From DASSUW01 sp963803335 (GTDB lineage Bacteria; Actinomycetota; Thermoleophilia; Solirubrobacterales; Solirubrobacteraceae): a stretch of DNA of 64,000 nucleotides. Positions 50,575 through 58,075 of this stretch are shown in pieces. The position numbers and the translations under genes are program-made. The notes beneath the pieces were generated by a model. It did not search any database and was not told the DNA's origin. It was given only the letters and a program-made list of their open reading frames with translations. Where the stretch lies: positions 186,001 to 250,000 of the forward strand of contig CAWDME010000005.1 in the NCBI GenBank assembly GCA_963803335.1, written 5' to 3'. Numbering within the stretch: the first letter of the stretch is position 1; every line of letters begins with the position of its first letter.

Positions 50575-51543
50575 ATGGCGCAGCAATTGGGGAACCGCCC
50601 GTGCGGCGGGCGTTACAGCGACATCGTGCAGGCGATCGGCAACACGCCGCTCGTCGAGCTCAAGCGGCTGTCACCGAAGCCCGGCGTGCGCATCTGGGCC
50701 AAGCTCGAGTCGCACAACCCGACCGGGTCGGTCAAGGACCGCGTCGCGCGGTCGCTGATCGAGGCGGCCGAGGAGCAGGGCGCGATCGCGCCCGGGCAGA
50801 CGATCCTCGAGCCGACGTCCGGCAACACCGGCATCTCGCTGGCGATGATCTGCTCGCGCAAGGGCTATCCGCTCAAGGTGGTCATGCCCGACAACGTCAC
50901 GCCCGAGCGCACCCAGCTGCTGAAGATGTACGGGGCCGAGATCGTCTACTCGCCCGGCTCCAAGGGCTCCAACGGCGCGGTCGAGATGGCGCTGGAAATG
51001 GCGGCATCCGACGCGTCGTACTACATGCCGTACCAGTACGGCAACGAGGCGAACCCGCTCGCGCACTACAACGGCACGGCCCCGGAGATCCTCGACGAGC
51101 TCGACGAGATCACCGCCTTCGTGGCCGGCCTCGGCACCGGTGGCACGCTGATGGGCACCGGCCGGCGGCTGCGCGAGGAGCTCGGCGACAGCGTGAAGAT
51201 CGTCGCCGCCGAGCCGATGCAGGGTGAGCCCGTGCAGGGCCTGCGCTCGCTCGACGATGGCTTCATCCCGCCGATCATCGACATCTCGCTGCTCGACCGG
51301 AAGATCTTCGTCACCAACCACGACGCGATCGTCTGGACCCGCAGGCTGCTCGACGAGGAGGGCATCTTCGCCGGCGTCTCGTCGGGCGCGATCGCGTCGA
51401 TCGCCGTCCGCATCGCCGGTGAGCTCGACGAGGGCAACGTCGTCTTCATCGTCTGCGACGACGGCTGGAAGTACCTCTCCTCCGGCGTCTACACGCTGCC
51501 CGTGGAGGAGATCGAGAACCTGGACTCCACCGTCTGGTGGTAG
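50575..51543 (+). CDS. cysM: CysO-dependent cysteine synthase (O-phosphoserine sulfhydrylase)
   Basis: 322 residues, fold type II PLP enzyme. PLP Lys K54 lies in NPTGSVKDR, and EPTSGNTGISLAM binds the cofactor phosphate region. R224 (LRSLDDGF) matches the Arg that gives M. tuberculosis CysM its preference for O-phosphoserine. Residues such as VAGLGTGGTLMGTG and EGIFAGVSSGA are also as in CysM. It takes sulfur from the CysO thiocarboxylate (gene at 9846) to form a CysO-cysteine adduct. The Mec protease gene that completes the route is 1.2 kb downstream. The start may be leaderless, with a TACACT -10 at 50560. Confidence 0.9.
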   Translation: MAQQLGNRPCGGRYSDIVQAIGNTPLVELKRLSPKPGVRIWAKLESHNPTGSVKDRVARSLIEAAEEQGAIAPGQTILEPTSGNTGISLAMICSRKGYPLKVVMPDNVTPERTQLLKMYGAEIVYSPGSKGSNGAVEMALEMAASDASYYMPYQYGNEANPLAHYNGTAPEILDELDEITAFVAGLGTGGTLMGTGRRLREELGDSVKIVAAEPMQGEPVQGLRSLDDGFIPPIIDISLLDRKIFVTNHDAIVWTRRLLDEEGIFAGVSSGAIASIAVRIAGELDEGNVVFIVCDDGWKYLSSGVYTLPVEEIENLDSTVWW

Positions 51544-51977
51544 GCCGGCGGGCGTTGCTCCTCGGGGGCGGCGCTGCTCTGCTCGCCGCCGGGTGCGGGA
51601 AGGACGAGGTCGTGGGGCCGCCGCCGGCGACGGACGTGATGCTGCGCGAGCTCACGGCCGAGCGCGCGCTGGCGGCCGATCTGCAGAACGAGCGGGGCCT
51701 GCGGGGGCAGATCTCCGATCGCGCGGGGGCGCGGGCGGACAAGCTCGCTTCGGCGATCGCCGCGCAGGGCGGCAACCCGCACGACGCGCCCGAATCAGCC
51801 GGCGATCCCTCTGGCGCGGCGCAGCACGCGCAGGCCGCACTCGAGGCCCACGTCGCCGCGCTGCCGAGCCTGACGGGAGACCTGCGCGTCATGGGTACGG
51901 ACTTCGTCGCCGAGTCGGCGGCCGACGCGGCGCTGCTCGGCTCCCCGGTCGGCGCGTTCCCGGGGACGCCGGCGTGA
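51537..51977 (+). CDS. Lipoprotein with twin-Arg motif, unknown function
   Basis: 146 residues from GTG 51537, overlapping the cysM end by seven bases. The N-terminus GRRALLLGGGAALLAAGC combines a twin-arginine with a lipobox (LAAGC), so it is probably exported folded and lipid-anchored. The mature part is helical and rich in Ala, with heptad-like spacing over about residues 35-120, perhaps a ferritin-like four-helix bundle similar to the next gene product. No metal ligands can be confirmed. Confidence 0.65.
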   Translation: MVGRRALLLGGGAALLAAGCGKDEVVGPPPATDVMLRELTAERALAADLQNERGLRGQISDRAGARADKLASAIAAQGGNPHDAPESAGDPSGAAQHAQAALEAHVAALPSLTGDLRVMGTDFVAESAADAALLGSPVGAFPGTPA

Positions 51978-52453
51978 GGCGCCGCGAGCTGCTCGCGGCG
52001 GGTGCCGTGGCGCTGCTCGCGCGGCCGGCGACTGCGCTGGGGGCGGCGACGCTCGCCCACGACGGCGACGTCATCAAGCCGCTGATCGCCCGCGAGGAGG
52101 GGGCGGAGTTTGCCTATAGCGGCGCGGCGCCGAAGGGCGCACCCGACCTCGGCGAGCACGCCCGTGAGCACGCGGCGGCCCTGCGGACCCAGCTGCAGGC
52201 GCTGGGCCGCGGCACGACGCCGATCACCCTCCGCGACCTCGACGCGGCGAGCCGCCGCCTCGCCGAGGCCGGCACGCGCGCCGCGCAGCTCGACGCCGCG
52301 ATCGCGCTCGAGGCCGACCTCGTCGCCGCCTACCGGCGCGCCGTGGTCGCGCTGTCCGAGCCGGGCATCCTCAAGACCGCCGCGACGATCCTGGCCGGCC
52401 ACTCCCAGCAGCACGCGCTGTTGCTGAGAATGGCCGGTCGCGATCCCCTGTAG
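51974..52453 (+). CDS. Tat-exported ferritin-like-domain protein
   Basis: 159 residues from GTG 51974 (overlaps the previous stop, GTGA). An RRRELLAAGAVALLA signal gives a likely Tat substrate. The mature part is four-helix-like with REEGAEFAY, EHAREHAAALRTQL and AGHSQQHALLL, placing Glu and His residues as in actinobacterial ferritin-like (DUF4439-type) proteins. The ligand set is not certain. It is coupled to the lipoprotein gene, and tatA starts 45 bases downstream. Confidence 0.65.
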   Translation: MRRRELLAAGAVALLARPATALGAATLAHDGDVIKPLIAREEGAEFAYSGAAPKGAPDLGEHAREHAAALRTQLQALGRGTTPITLRDLDAASRRLAEAGTRAAQLDAAIALEADLVAAYRRAVVALSEPGILKTAATILAGHSQQHALLLRMAGRDPL

Positions 52454-52498
52454 GCGGTACAGTCAGTAGACCGAGCCACGTCGGAGAGGAACGCTGAA

Positions 52499-52705
52499 AT
52501 GCCCGGAAGCATCGGCCCTGGAGAGCTCATCATCGTGCTGGTGATCGCCCTGATCATCCTGGGTCCGAAGAAGCTGCCCGAGGTGGGCCGCTCCGTCGGC
52601 AAGGGGATGCGCGAGTTCAAGGACTCGCTGGCCGGCATCAACGTCGATGACGACGACGAGGAAGATCGCAAGCCCGTTCGTGAGCGCGCCGGCACCGTCG
52701 AGTAG
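52499..52705 (+). CDS. tatA: Sec-independent translocase subunit TatA
   Basis: 68 residues. The N-terminus SIGPGELIIVLVIALIILGPKKLPEVGRSVGKGMREFKDS has the conserved membrane helix, the GPKKLP hinge and the amphipathic helix of TatA/E, followed by an acidic tail. It forms the pore component for export of folded proteins. It follows two genes whose products carry Tat-like signals. A strong GGAGAGGA ribosome site precedes ATG 52499. The final base overlaps the Mec gene start. Confidence 0.93.
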   Translation: MPGSIGPGELIIVLVIALIILGPKKLPEVGRSVGKGMREFKDSLAGINVDDDDEEDRKPVRERAGTVE

Positions 52706-53118
52706 TGCGGATCTCCCGCGCCCTGCTTGACGAGATCGTCGCGCACGCGCGTGCGGAGGCGCCGAACGAATGCTGCGGCATGATCGCCGCGCAGGACGGC
52801 GCGGCCGTCGCCGTGCACCGTGCGCGCAACGCAGCCGCCAGTCCGCTGCGCTATGAGATGGACGGGATGGAGCAGTACAAGATCCAAACCGCGATCGAGG
52901 ACGGCGGGCTCGATCTCGGCGCGATCTACCACTCGCACACGCGCTCGGCCCCGGAGCCGTCGCAGACCGACATCAACCTCGCCTTCTATCCCGAGGCGCT
53001 GTACGTGATCGTGGGTGTGGCGGGCGCCGAGCCCGACATCCGGGCCTGGCGGATCGTCGACGGCCAGGTCTCCGAGGCCACGCTCGAGGTGGAGGACGGA
53101 ACCCGCGTCGACGCCTGA
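52705..53118 (+). CDS. mec: Mec-type JAMM metalloprotease (CysO-cysteine hydrolase)
   Basis: 137 residues. A JAMM zinc site is visible: E22 in PNECCGM, then H76-x-H78-x10-D89 in YHSHTRSAPEPSQTD. In M. tuberculosis the Mec protease cleaves the new cysteine from the C-terminus of CysO, releasing the carrier. The GTG start at 52705 overlaps the tatA stop by one base. With CysM (50575) and CysO (9846) the pathway is complete. Family members with this length and motif are also called M67 family peptidases. Confidence 0.9.
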   Translation: MRISRALLDEIVAHARAEAPNECCGMIAAQDGAAVAVHRARNAAASPLRYEMDGMEQYKIQTAIEDGGLDLGAIYHSHTRSAPEPSQTDINLAFYPEALYVIVGVAGAEPDIRAWRIVDGQVSEATLEVEDGTRVDA

Positions 53119-53131
53119 GGGCGCGCCGCTG

Positions 53132-53596
53132 GTGTGCCCGTCGTGTGCGGCCGAGCACGCGCCGTCCGAGCGCTTCTGCCGTGACTGCGGGCTGCCGCTG
53201 GTGCTGCCCGACGAGGCGGGGGAGGAGCTGAGCGCGGCGCGCGAGCGCGCCCGCAAGGTGCTGCCGCGCTACTCCGAGGGGCCGTTGGTGAAGGTCGGCT
53301 CAGCGCGCAACCAGGCCGAGGCCGAGTTGCTCGAGAACCTGCTGCTGGAGGAGGGCATCCCGTCGTTGATCCGTCGCTCCGGCGGCTTCGACGTCCCCGA
53401 CTTCCTCGCCGCCGGGCCGCGCGACATCCTCGTGCCCGCCGCGGGCGCCGAGATCGCCCGCGAGCTACTGACCGTGCCCGCGCCCTCCGTGCCGCTCAGT
53501 GGTGGGAGGCCCACGTGGGTCGCGGCGCTGGCGGTCGCGATGGCCGTCGGGATCGTGGCCTTGATCGCCGCGGGTGTGTTCGCGGCGGTGTTCTGA
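53132..53596 (+). CDS. Zinc-ribbon/DUF2007 membrane protein
   Basis: 154 residues. It begins VCPSCAAEHAPSERFCRDCGLPL, a four-Cys zinc ribbon, followed by a DUF2007-type domain (LVKVGSARNQAEAELLENLLLEEGIPSLIRRSGGFDVPDF) that is often called a putative signal-transducing protein, and a C-terminal TM helix (about 129-152). The start GTG 53132 is chosen because the ribbon begins there; longer in-frame versions lose this sense. It follows Mec by 13 bases and is probably in that operon. Function unknown. Confidence 0.75.
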   Translation: MCPSCAAEHAPSERFCRDCGLPLVLPDEAGEELSAARERARKVLPRYSEGPLVKVGSARNQAEAELLENLLLEEGIPSLIRRSGGFDVPDFLAAGPRDILVPAAGAEIARELLTVPAPSVPLSGGRPTWVAALAVAMAVGIVALIAAGVFAAVF

Positions 53597-53645
53597 GCCC
53601 GGGCCGTTCGCCCGCACGATCTCGCGGCACGCGGAGAGGGGCATA

Positions 53646-54821
53646 ATGCAATCGTTTGTGAGGACGACGAGCGCCCCGATGCTGCTCCCCGGTGGCGTGG
53701 TGCTGGCGGTCGGCATCGCGTCGTTCATGCGCGCGCCGCTGCTGCCGGAGATCGGCCGCGACCTGGGCGTCGGTGCGGCGGACCTCGCGTTCCTGACCAC
53801 GGGCTTCGCGGTCGGGCGGCTGGCGATGGACCTCCCGGCCGGCCGGGTGGCCGATCGGCTGCCGCCGGGGCGGACGCTGGCCGGCAGCGGGCTCGGCGTC
53901 GCCGCGTCGGCCGTGATCCTCGGGACCGCGCAGACGTTCCTGCAGGCGCTGATCGGGATGTTCTTCCTCGGCGCCGCGTCAGCGCTGACGAACACGACCG
54001 GGATGACGCTGTTCGCCACCAGCGCCCCCGCCGCCCGGCGCGGCGCCGCGATGGCGGCGTTCTCGATGGCGCTGATGACCGGCCAGACGCTCGGGCCGGG
54101 CGTGGGCGGGATGATCGGCGGCCTCGCCGGCTGGCGCGCGGCGCAGGCGGTGGCGGCGGCGATCGGCGTCGGCGTGACCGTCGCCTGCCTGGTCGCGCGC
54201 CGCGCTCGCGCGCCGGCGGCCGCGCCGCGCCGAGAGCCGGACGGCACCGACGACGCGGCCGGTCTCACGCGCATTCAGGCGGCCGCGCTGGCGGCGGTCC
54301 CGTTCGCGGTCTTCTTCACGATGGGTGCGCTGCCGCAGACGCTGATCCCGGTCATCGGCTCTGACGACCTCGCGCTGTCGACCAGCGTGATCGGCCTCGC
54401 TCTCGCGGCCGGCGGCGCGATGCGCTTTGCGGGCTCGGCGGTCGCCGGCGCCGTGTCCGACCGGGTCTCCCGAAAGGCGGCGCTGATCCCGAGCATGCTG
54501 ATCATGGCCGGCGCGGTGGCAATCCTCGCCGCCCCGCCCACCCTCACCACGTGGCTGCTCGCGATCGTGCTGCTCTCGACCGCATCGTCAGGCATCGCGG
54601 TGGCGGCGACGATCATCGCCGACAACGTTCCGGTCGCCACGGTCGGCCGCCGGCTCGGCACGTTCCGCTTCACCGGCGACTTCGGGCTGCTGGCCGGCCC
54701 GGCGGTCACCGGCCTGCTCTACGAACAGACCGGCCGCGCGTCGGCGATGCTCGTTACCTCCGCCGTGGTCGGCGCCACCGCGCTCGCCGCCATGCTGCTG
54801 GTGCCGGGGGCGCGTGCATAA
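53646..54821 (+). CDS. MFS transporter
   Basis: 391 residues with about 12 TM helices. The motif-A-like loop AGRVADRLPPGR follows TM2, and a second RFAGSAVAGAVSDRVSRKAAL loop opens the C-terminal half. It is a small-molecule permease or exporter of the sugar/drug type; direction and substrate are open. GGAGAGGGG precedes ATG 53646. The stop TAA overlaps the LacI gene ATG (TAATG), so the regulator and transporter are co-translated. Confidence 0.86.
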   Translation: MQSFVRTTSAPMLLPGGVVLAVGIASFMRAPLLPEIGRDLGVGAADLAFLTTGFAVGRLAMDLPAGRVADRLPPGRTLAGSGLGVAASAVILGTAQTFLQALIGMFFLGAASALTNTTGMTLFATSAPAARRGAAMAAFSMALMTGQTLGPGVGGMIGGLAGWRAAQAVAAAIGVGVTVACLVARRARAPAAAPRREPDGTDDAAGLTRIQAAALAAVPFAVFFTMGALPQTLIPVIGSDDLALSTSVIGLALAAGGAMRFAGSAVAGAVSDRVSRKAALIPSMLIMAGAVAILAAPPTLTTWLLAIVLLSTASSGIAVAATIIADNVPVATVGRRLGTFRFTGDFGLLAGPAVTGLLYEQTGRASAMLVTSAVVGATALAAMLLVPGARA

Positions 54822-55846
54822 TGCCGCGCGTGGGCGACCGAGCGACGCTCAGGGACGTGGCGCGGATCGCGGGCGTCCATCCGGGCACGGTGTCGCGGGC
54901 GCTCAACCCGGCCACCGAGGCCCTCGTGCGCGACGAGACAGTCCGGCGCGTGCGGCAGGTTGCCGAGGAGCTCGGCTACCGCCCGAACCCGTTGGCCCGG
55001 GGTTTGAAGACCAACCGGACGTACACGATCGGCGTGATCGTCCCGGACATCCAGAACCCGCTGTTCCCGCCGATCATCCGCGGGCTCGACGACCGCCTCG
55101 GCGAGGCCGGCTACACGCCGCTGATCGCCAACACCGACAACGACCCCGCGCGCGAGCGGACCGATTTCGAGGCGATGCGCGCCCGCGCGGTCGACGGCTT
55201 CGTCACCGCCACCGCGCGCCTCGATCACGAGCTGCTCGACGAGTTCGCCGACGTCGGCCTGCCGCTCGTGCTCGTCAACCGCCGCGTCGAGGACGGCAGC
55301 CTGCCGTCGGCGACCGCCGACGACCGCGCGGGGGTGCGGCTGGCGGTCGAGTTCCTCGTCGGCCTAGGCCACACCCGGATCGCCCACCTCGGCGGCCCGC
55401 AGGACGTGAGCACCGGGCACCAGCGGCGGGAGGGCTTCCGGGAGGCGATGGAGGCAGCGAACCTCGACCCGAGCCTGGTCCGCACCGGCCGCGCGTTCAC
55501 CGAACCCGAGGGTGCGCGACTGTGCGAGGAGCTCCTCGCCGACGGCACGCCGGTCACCGCGATCGTCGCCGGCAACGACCTGATGGCGCTGGGGTGCTAC
55601 GACGTGTTCGCTCAGCGCGGGATCGACTGCCCGCGCGACATCTCGGTCGCCGGCTTCAACGACATGCCGTTCGCCGCCCGCTTCGCCCCGCCGCTGACCA
55701 CCGTGAGGATCCCGCACTACGAGATCGGGGTCGCCGCGGCGCAGATCCTGCTCGACATCCTGCAGGGCTCCCTCGACGGTTCGACCGAGGTCGTGCTGCA
55801 GCCGGAGCTCGTCGCCCGCGGCTCCACGGCGGCGCCGCGGGCTTGA
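54821..55846 (+). CDS. LacI family transcriptional regulator
   Basis: 341 residues. The HTH (ATLRDVARIAGVHPGTVSRALNPA) and hinge (RPNPLARGLKT) are standard, and the effector domain has IGVIVPDIQNPLFPPIIRGLDDRL and IVAGNDLMALGCYDVF. It represses genes until an inducer binds. The operators TGCAAACGTTTGCA and a near copy lie immediately downstream at 55872-55898, overlapping the transcription start of the next operon, so the Liv-type transporter genes are the likely target. Its stop codon shares bases with the promoter's -35 element. Confidence 0.92.
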   Translation: MPRVGDRATLRDVARIAGVHPGTVSRALNPATEALVRDETVRRVRQVAEELGYRPNPLARGLKTNRTYTIGVIVPDIQNPLFPPIIRGLDDRLGEAGYTPLIANTDNDPARERTDFEAMRARAVDGFVTATARLDHELLDEFADVGLPLVLVNRRVEDGSLPSATADDRAGVRLAVEFLVGLGHTRIAHLGGPQDVSTGHQRREGFREAMEAANLDPSLVRTGRAFTEPEGARLCEELLADGTPVTAIVAGNDLMALGCYDVFAQRGIDCPRDISVAGFNDMPFAARFAPPLTTVRIPHYEIGVAAAQILLDILQGSLDGSTEVVLQPELVARGSTAAPRA

Positions 55847-55872
55847 CAACCCGCGGGGCGACGGAGTAGGTT
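55843..55872 (+). promoter_or_regulatory. Promoter of the LacI-controlled transporter operon
   Basis: TTGACA (55843-55848), an 18-bp spacer and TAGGTT (55867-55872). The -35 overlaps the LacI stop codon (TGA 55844-55846) and lies in the loop of a 7-bp GC hairpin (55836-55842 with 55850-55856) that may end the upstream transcript. Confidence 0.65.
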
Positions 55873-55898
55873 GCACACGTTTGCTGCAAACGTTTGCA
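55872..55898. promoter_or_regulatory. Tandem LacI-family operators
   Basis: TGCAAACGTTTGCA (55885-55898) is a perfect 14-bp palindrome. A second copy, TGCACACGTTTGCT (55872-55885), differs at two positions and is offset by 13 bp. Both sit over the expected +1 of the promoter that drives the ABC transporter operon. Confidence 0.8.
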
Positions 55899-55929
55899 AT
55901 AGCCCGGAGACTCGGAGGAGGTCCTCGGA

Positions 55930-57177
55930 ATGCGGAGACTGCGCTGGCTGGTCGTGGCCCTCATGGCCGTTGGGGTCCTGGGGCTCGTCGCGGCGGGTTG
56001 CGGAGGCGATGACAGCGGCTCCGGGTCCTCGAGCTCGGGCGGTGGCGGAGGCGGCACGATCAAGATCGGCGCGTCGCTGCCGCTGACCGGCGACTTCTCC
56101 GAGCCCGGCAAGGCGGCGCAGCAGGGCTACAAGGTCTGGGAGGCGATCACCAACGAGAAGGGCGGCCTGCTCAAGCGCAAGGTCCAGATGGTGATCAAGG
56201 ACGACGCGTCGAACCAGAACACGATCGTCGCCGACTACAACGCGTTGATCAGCAAGGACAAGGTCGACCTTCTGCTCGGTACCTTCTCCTCGCTGCTCAA
56301 CCTGCCGGCCTCGACCGTCGCCGAGCGCAACCGCATGCTCTACGTCGAGCCCGCCGGCGGCTCGCCCGACCTCTTCAGCCGCGGCTACAAGTACCTCTTC
56401 TTCGCCCAGCAGGCGACGGCCAATCACCAGGGCGACGTGTGGGCGAACTACATCGCCGGCCTGCCGGCCGACCAGAAGCCGAAGACCGCCGCGTACCCGA
56501 CGCTCGACGACCCGTTCGCCGGCCCGACGTCCGAGGGCATCGAGGCGATCCTCAAAAAGGCCGGCGTAAAGACGGTCTACCGCGAGACGTACACGATCGA
56601 CAACGCCAACTACGACGCGATCGCCTCGAGCATCAAGTCCAAGAACGCCGACCTCGTGGTCAACGGCGCGACGTTCGAGGACGGCGTCGGTCTCATCCGC
56701 TCGCTGCTGAAGGTGGGCTACACGCCGAAGTGGCTGTACCAGACGACCGCCCCGTCGCTCGGCGACCAGTACGCCAAGGCCATCGGCAAGGACAACACCG
56801 AGGGCGTCTTCTACGCCGTCAGCCACTCGGCCGAGGCCCAGACACCGGGCAACGAGGAGTTCGTCGCCAAGTACAAGGAGATGTTCGGCGGCACCGAAGT
56901 GCCGGAGGACGCGGCCGACGCGTACGCCACCGCCGAGGTGATGGCGGCGGCCGTCAACGGCGTCGGCTCGATCGACGACCAGCTCAAGCTCGCCGACTGG
57001 ATCCGCTCGAACTCGGTCGACACGATTCTCGGCCCGCTGAGCTGGAACGAGGACGGCAGCCCGAAGGGCGAGTTCCTCGTCGGCCAGTGGCAGAACGGCA
57101 AGCCCGAGATCGTGCTGCCCGACGAGGCCGCAACGTCCGACCAGATCGTCGCGGGCTGGGAGCCGGGCTCGAAGTGA
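55930..57177 (+). CDS. Branched-chain-amino-acid-type ABC transporter substrate-binding lipoprotein (LivJ-like)
   Basis: 415 residues. The lipobox VAAGC (Cys about 22) anchors it to the outer face of the membrane. The peripla_BP_6 domain begins TIKIGASLPLTGDFSEPGKAAQQGYKVWEAITNEKGG and continues with FSSLLNLPASTVAERNRMLYVEPAGGSPDLF and a VVNGATFEDGVGLI segment. GGAGGAGG lies at 55914-55921. It is the first gene behind the LacI operators; LacI control fits uptake of a catabolic substrate rather than leucine itself. Confidence 0.9.
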   Translation: MRRLRWLVVALMAVGVLGLVAAGCGGDDSGSGSSSSGGGGGGTIKIGASLPLTGDFSEPGKAAQQGYKVWEAITNEKGGLLKRKVQMVIKDDASNQNTIVADYNALISKDKVDLLLGTFSSLLNLPASTVAERNRMLYVEPAGGSPDLFSRGYKYLFFAQQATANHQGDVWANYIAGLPADQKPKTAAYPTLDDPFAGPTSEGIEAILKKAGVKTVYRETYTIDNANYDAIASSIKSKNADLVVNGATFEDGVGLIRSLLKVGYTPKWLYQTTAPSLGDQYAKAIGKDNTEGVFYAVSHSAEAQTPGNEEFVAKYKEMFGGTEVPEDAADAYATAEVMAAAVNGVGSIDDQLKLADWIRSNSVDTILGPLSWNEDGSPKGEFLVGQWQNGKPEIVLPDEAATSDQIVAGWEPGSK

Positions 57178-57193
57178 GGCATCGTCCCGCAGA

Positions 57194-58075
57194 GTGACCC
57201 AGCTCGTCCAGACGATCGTCCTCGGCCTGCTGATCGGCGGGACGTACGCCCTGCTCGCGTCGGGCCTGACGCTGATCTTCGGCGTCATGCGCGTGATCAA
57301 CATCGCGCACGGGTCGTTCCTGATCCTGGCCGCGTTCCTGACCTACACGGCGTGGCACGCGACCGGGATCGACCCGCTGGTCGCGGTGGTCTTCACGACA
57401 CCGCTGATGTTCGCGTTCGGCTGGCTGCTCTACACGTTCGCCGTGCAGCGCGTGCGCGGCGCGCACGTGTCGTCGTCGGTGCTGCTGACGTTCTCGATCG
57501 CGCTCGTGGTCGAGGGCCTGATGGGGCTGATCTGGGGCAACACGTCGCACTCCGTCCGGCCGTCGTACGTGGACGAGTCGTTCCACATCGGTGAGATCTT
57601 CCTGCCCAAGGCGCAGGTGTACGGGTGCGCGCTGGCCAGCATCGTGCTCGCCGCGCTGTACGTGGTCCTCACCCGCACATGGCTCGGCCGGGCGATTCGC
57701 GCGAGCGCCGCGAACCCGAGCGGCGCGGCGCTGGTCGGCGTCAACGTCTCTGCCGTCGCGGCGCTGGCGTTCGGCGTCGGCGTCGGAGCGGCGGGGGCCG
57801 GTGGCTCGATCGTCAGCGTGCTGTATCCGTTCCTGCCCGGCTCCCACTACCAGTGGATCGCGCGGCTGCTCGGGATCATCGTGCTCGGCGGCATGGGCAG
57901 CCTGCCGGGCGCCGTGGTCGGCGCGCTGCTGCTGGGCGTCGCCGAGACTGCGACGGTCTCCTACATCTCGCCGCAGTGGGCGACCGCGGTCCCGTACCTG
58001 GTGATCTTCGTGGTGCTGCTCGCGCGGCCGCAGGGCCTGGTCGGCGCGAAGCTGCGGGAGGACGTGGCGGTATGA
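57194..58075 (+). CDS. Branched-chain-type ABC transporter permease (LivH-like)
   Basis: 293 residues with about eight TM helices. It begins QLVQTIVLGLLIGGTYALLASGLTLIFGVMRVINIAHGSF, the LivH signature, and has RAIRASAANPSGAALVGVNV, the coupling loop for the ATPase, and GIIVLGGMGSLPGAVVGALLLG near the end. It forms one half of the channel. GTG 57194 starts 17 bases after the binding-protein stop. The TGA overlaps the next ATG (ATGA). Confidence 0.92.
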   Translation: MTQLVQTIVLGLLIGGTYALLASGLTLIFGVMRVINIAHGSFLILAAFLTYTAWHATGIDPLVAVVFTTPLMFAFGWLLYTFAVQRVRGAHVSSSVLLTFSIALVVEGLMGLIWGNTSHSVRPSYVDESFHIGEIFLPKAQVYGCALASIVLAALYVVLTRTWLGRAIRASAANPSGAALVGVNVSAVAALAFGVGVGAAGAGGSIVSVLYPFLPGSHYQWIARLLGIIVLGGMGSLPGAVVGALLLGVAETATVSYISPQWATAVPYLVIFVVLLARPQGLVGAKLREDVAV

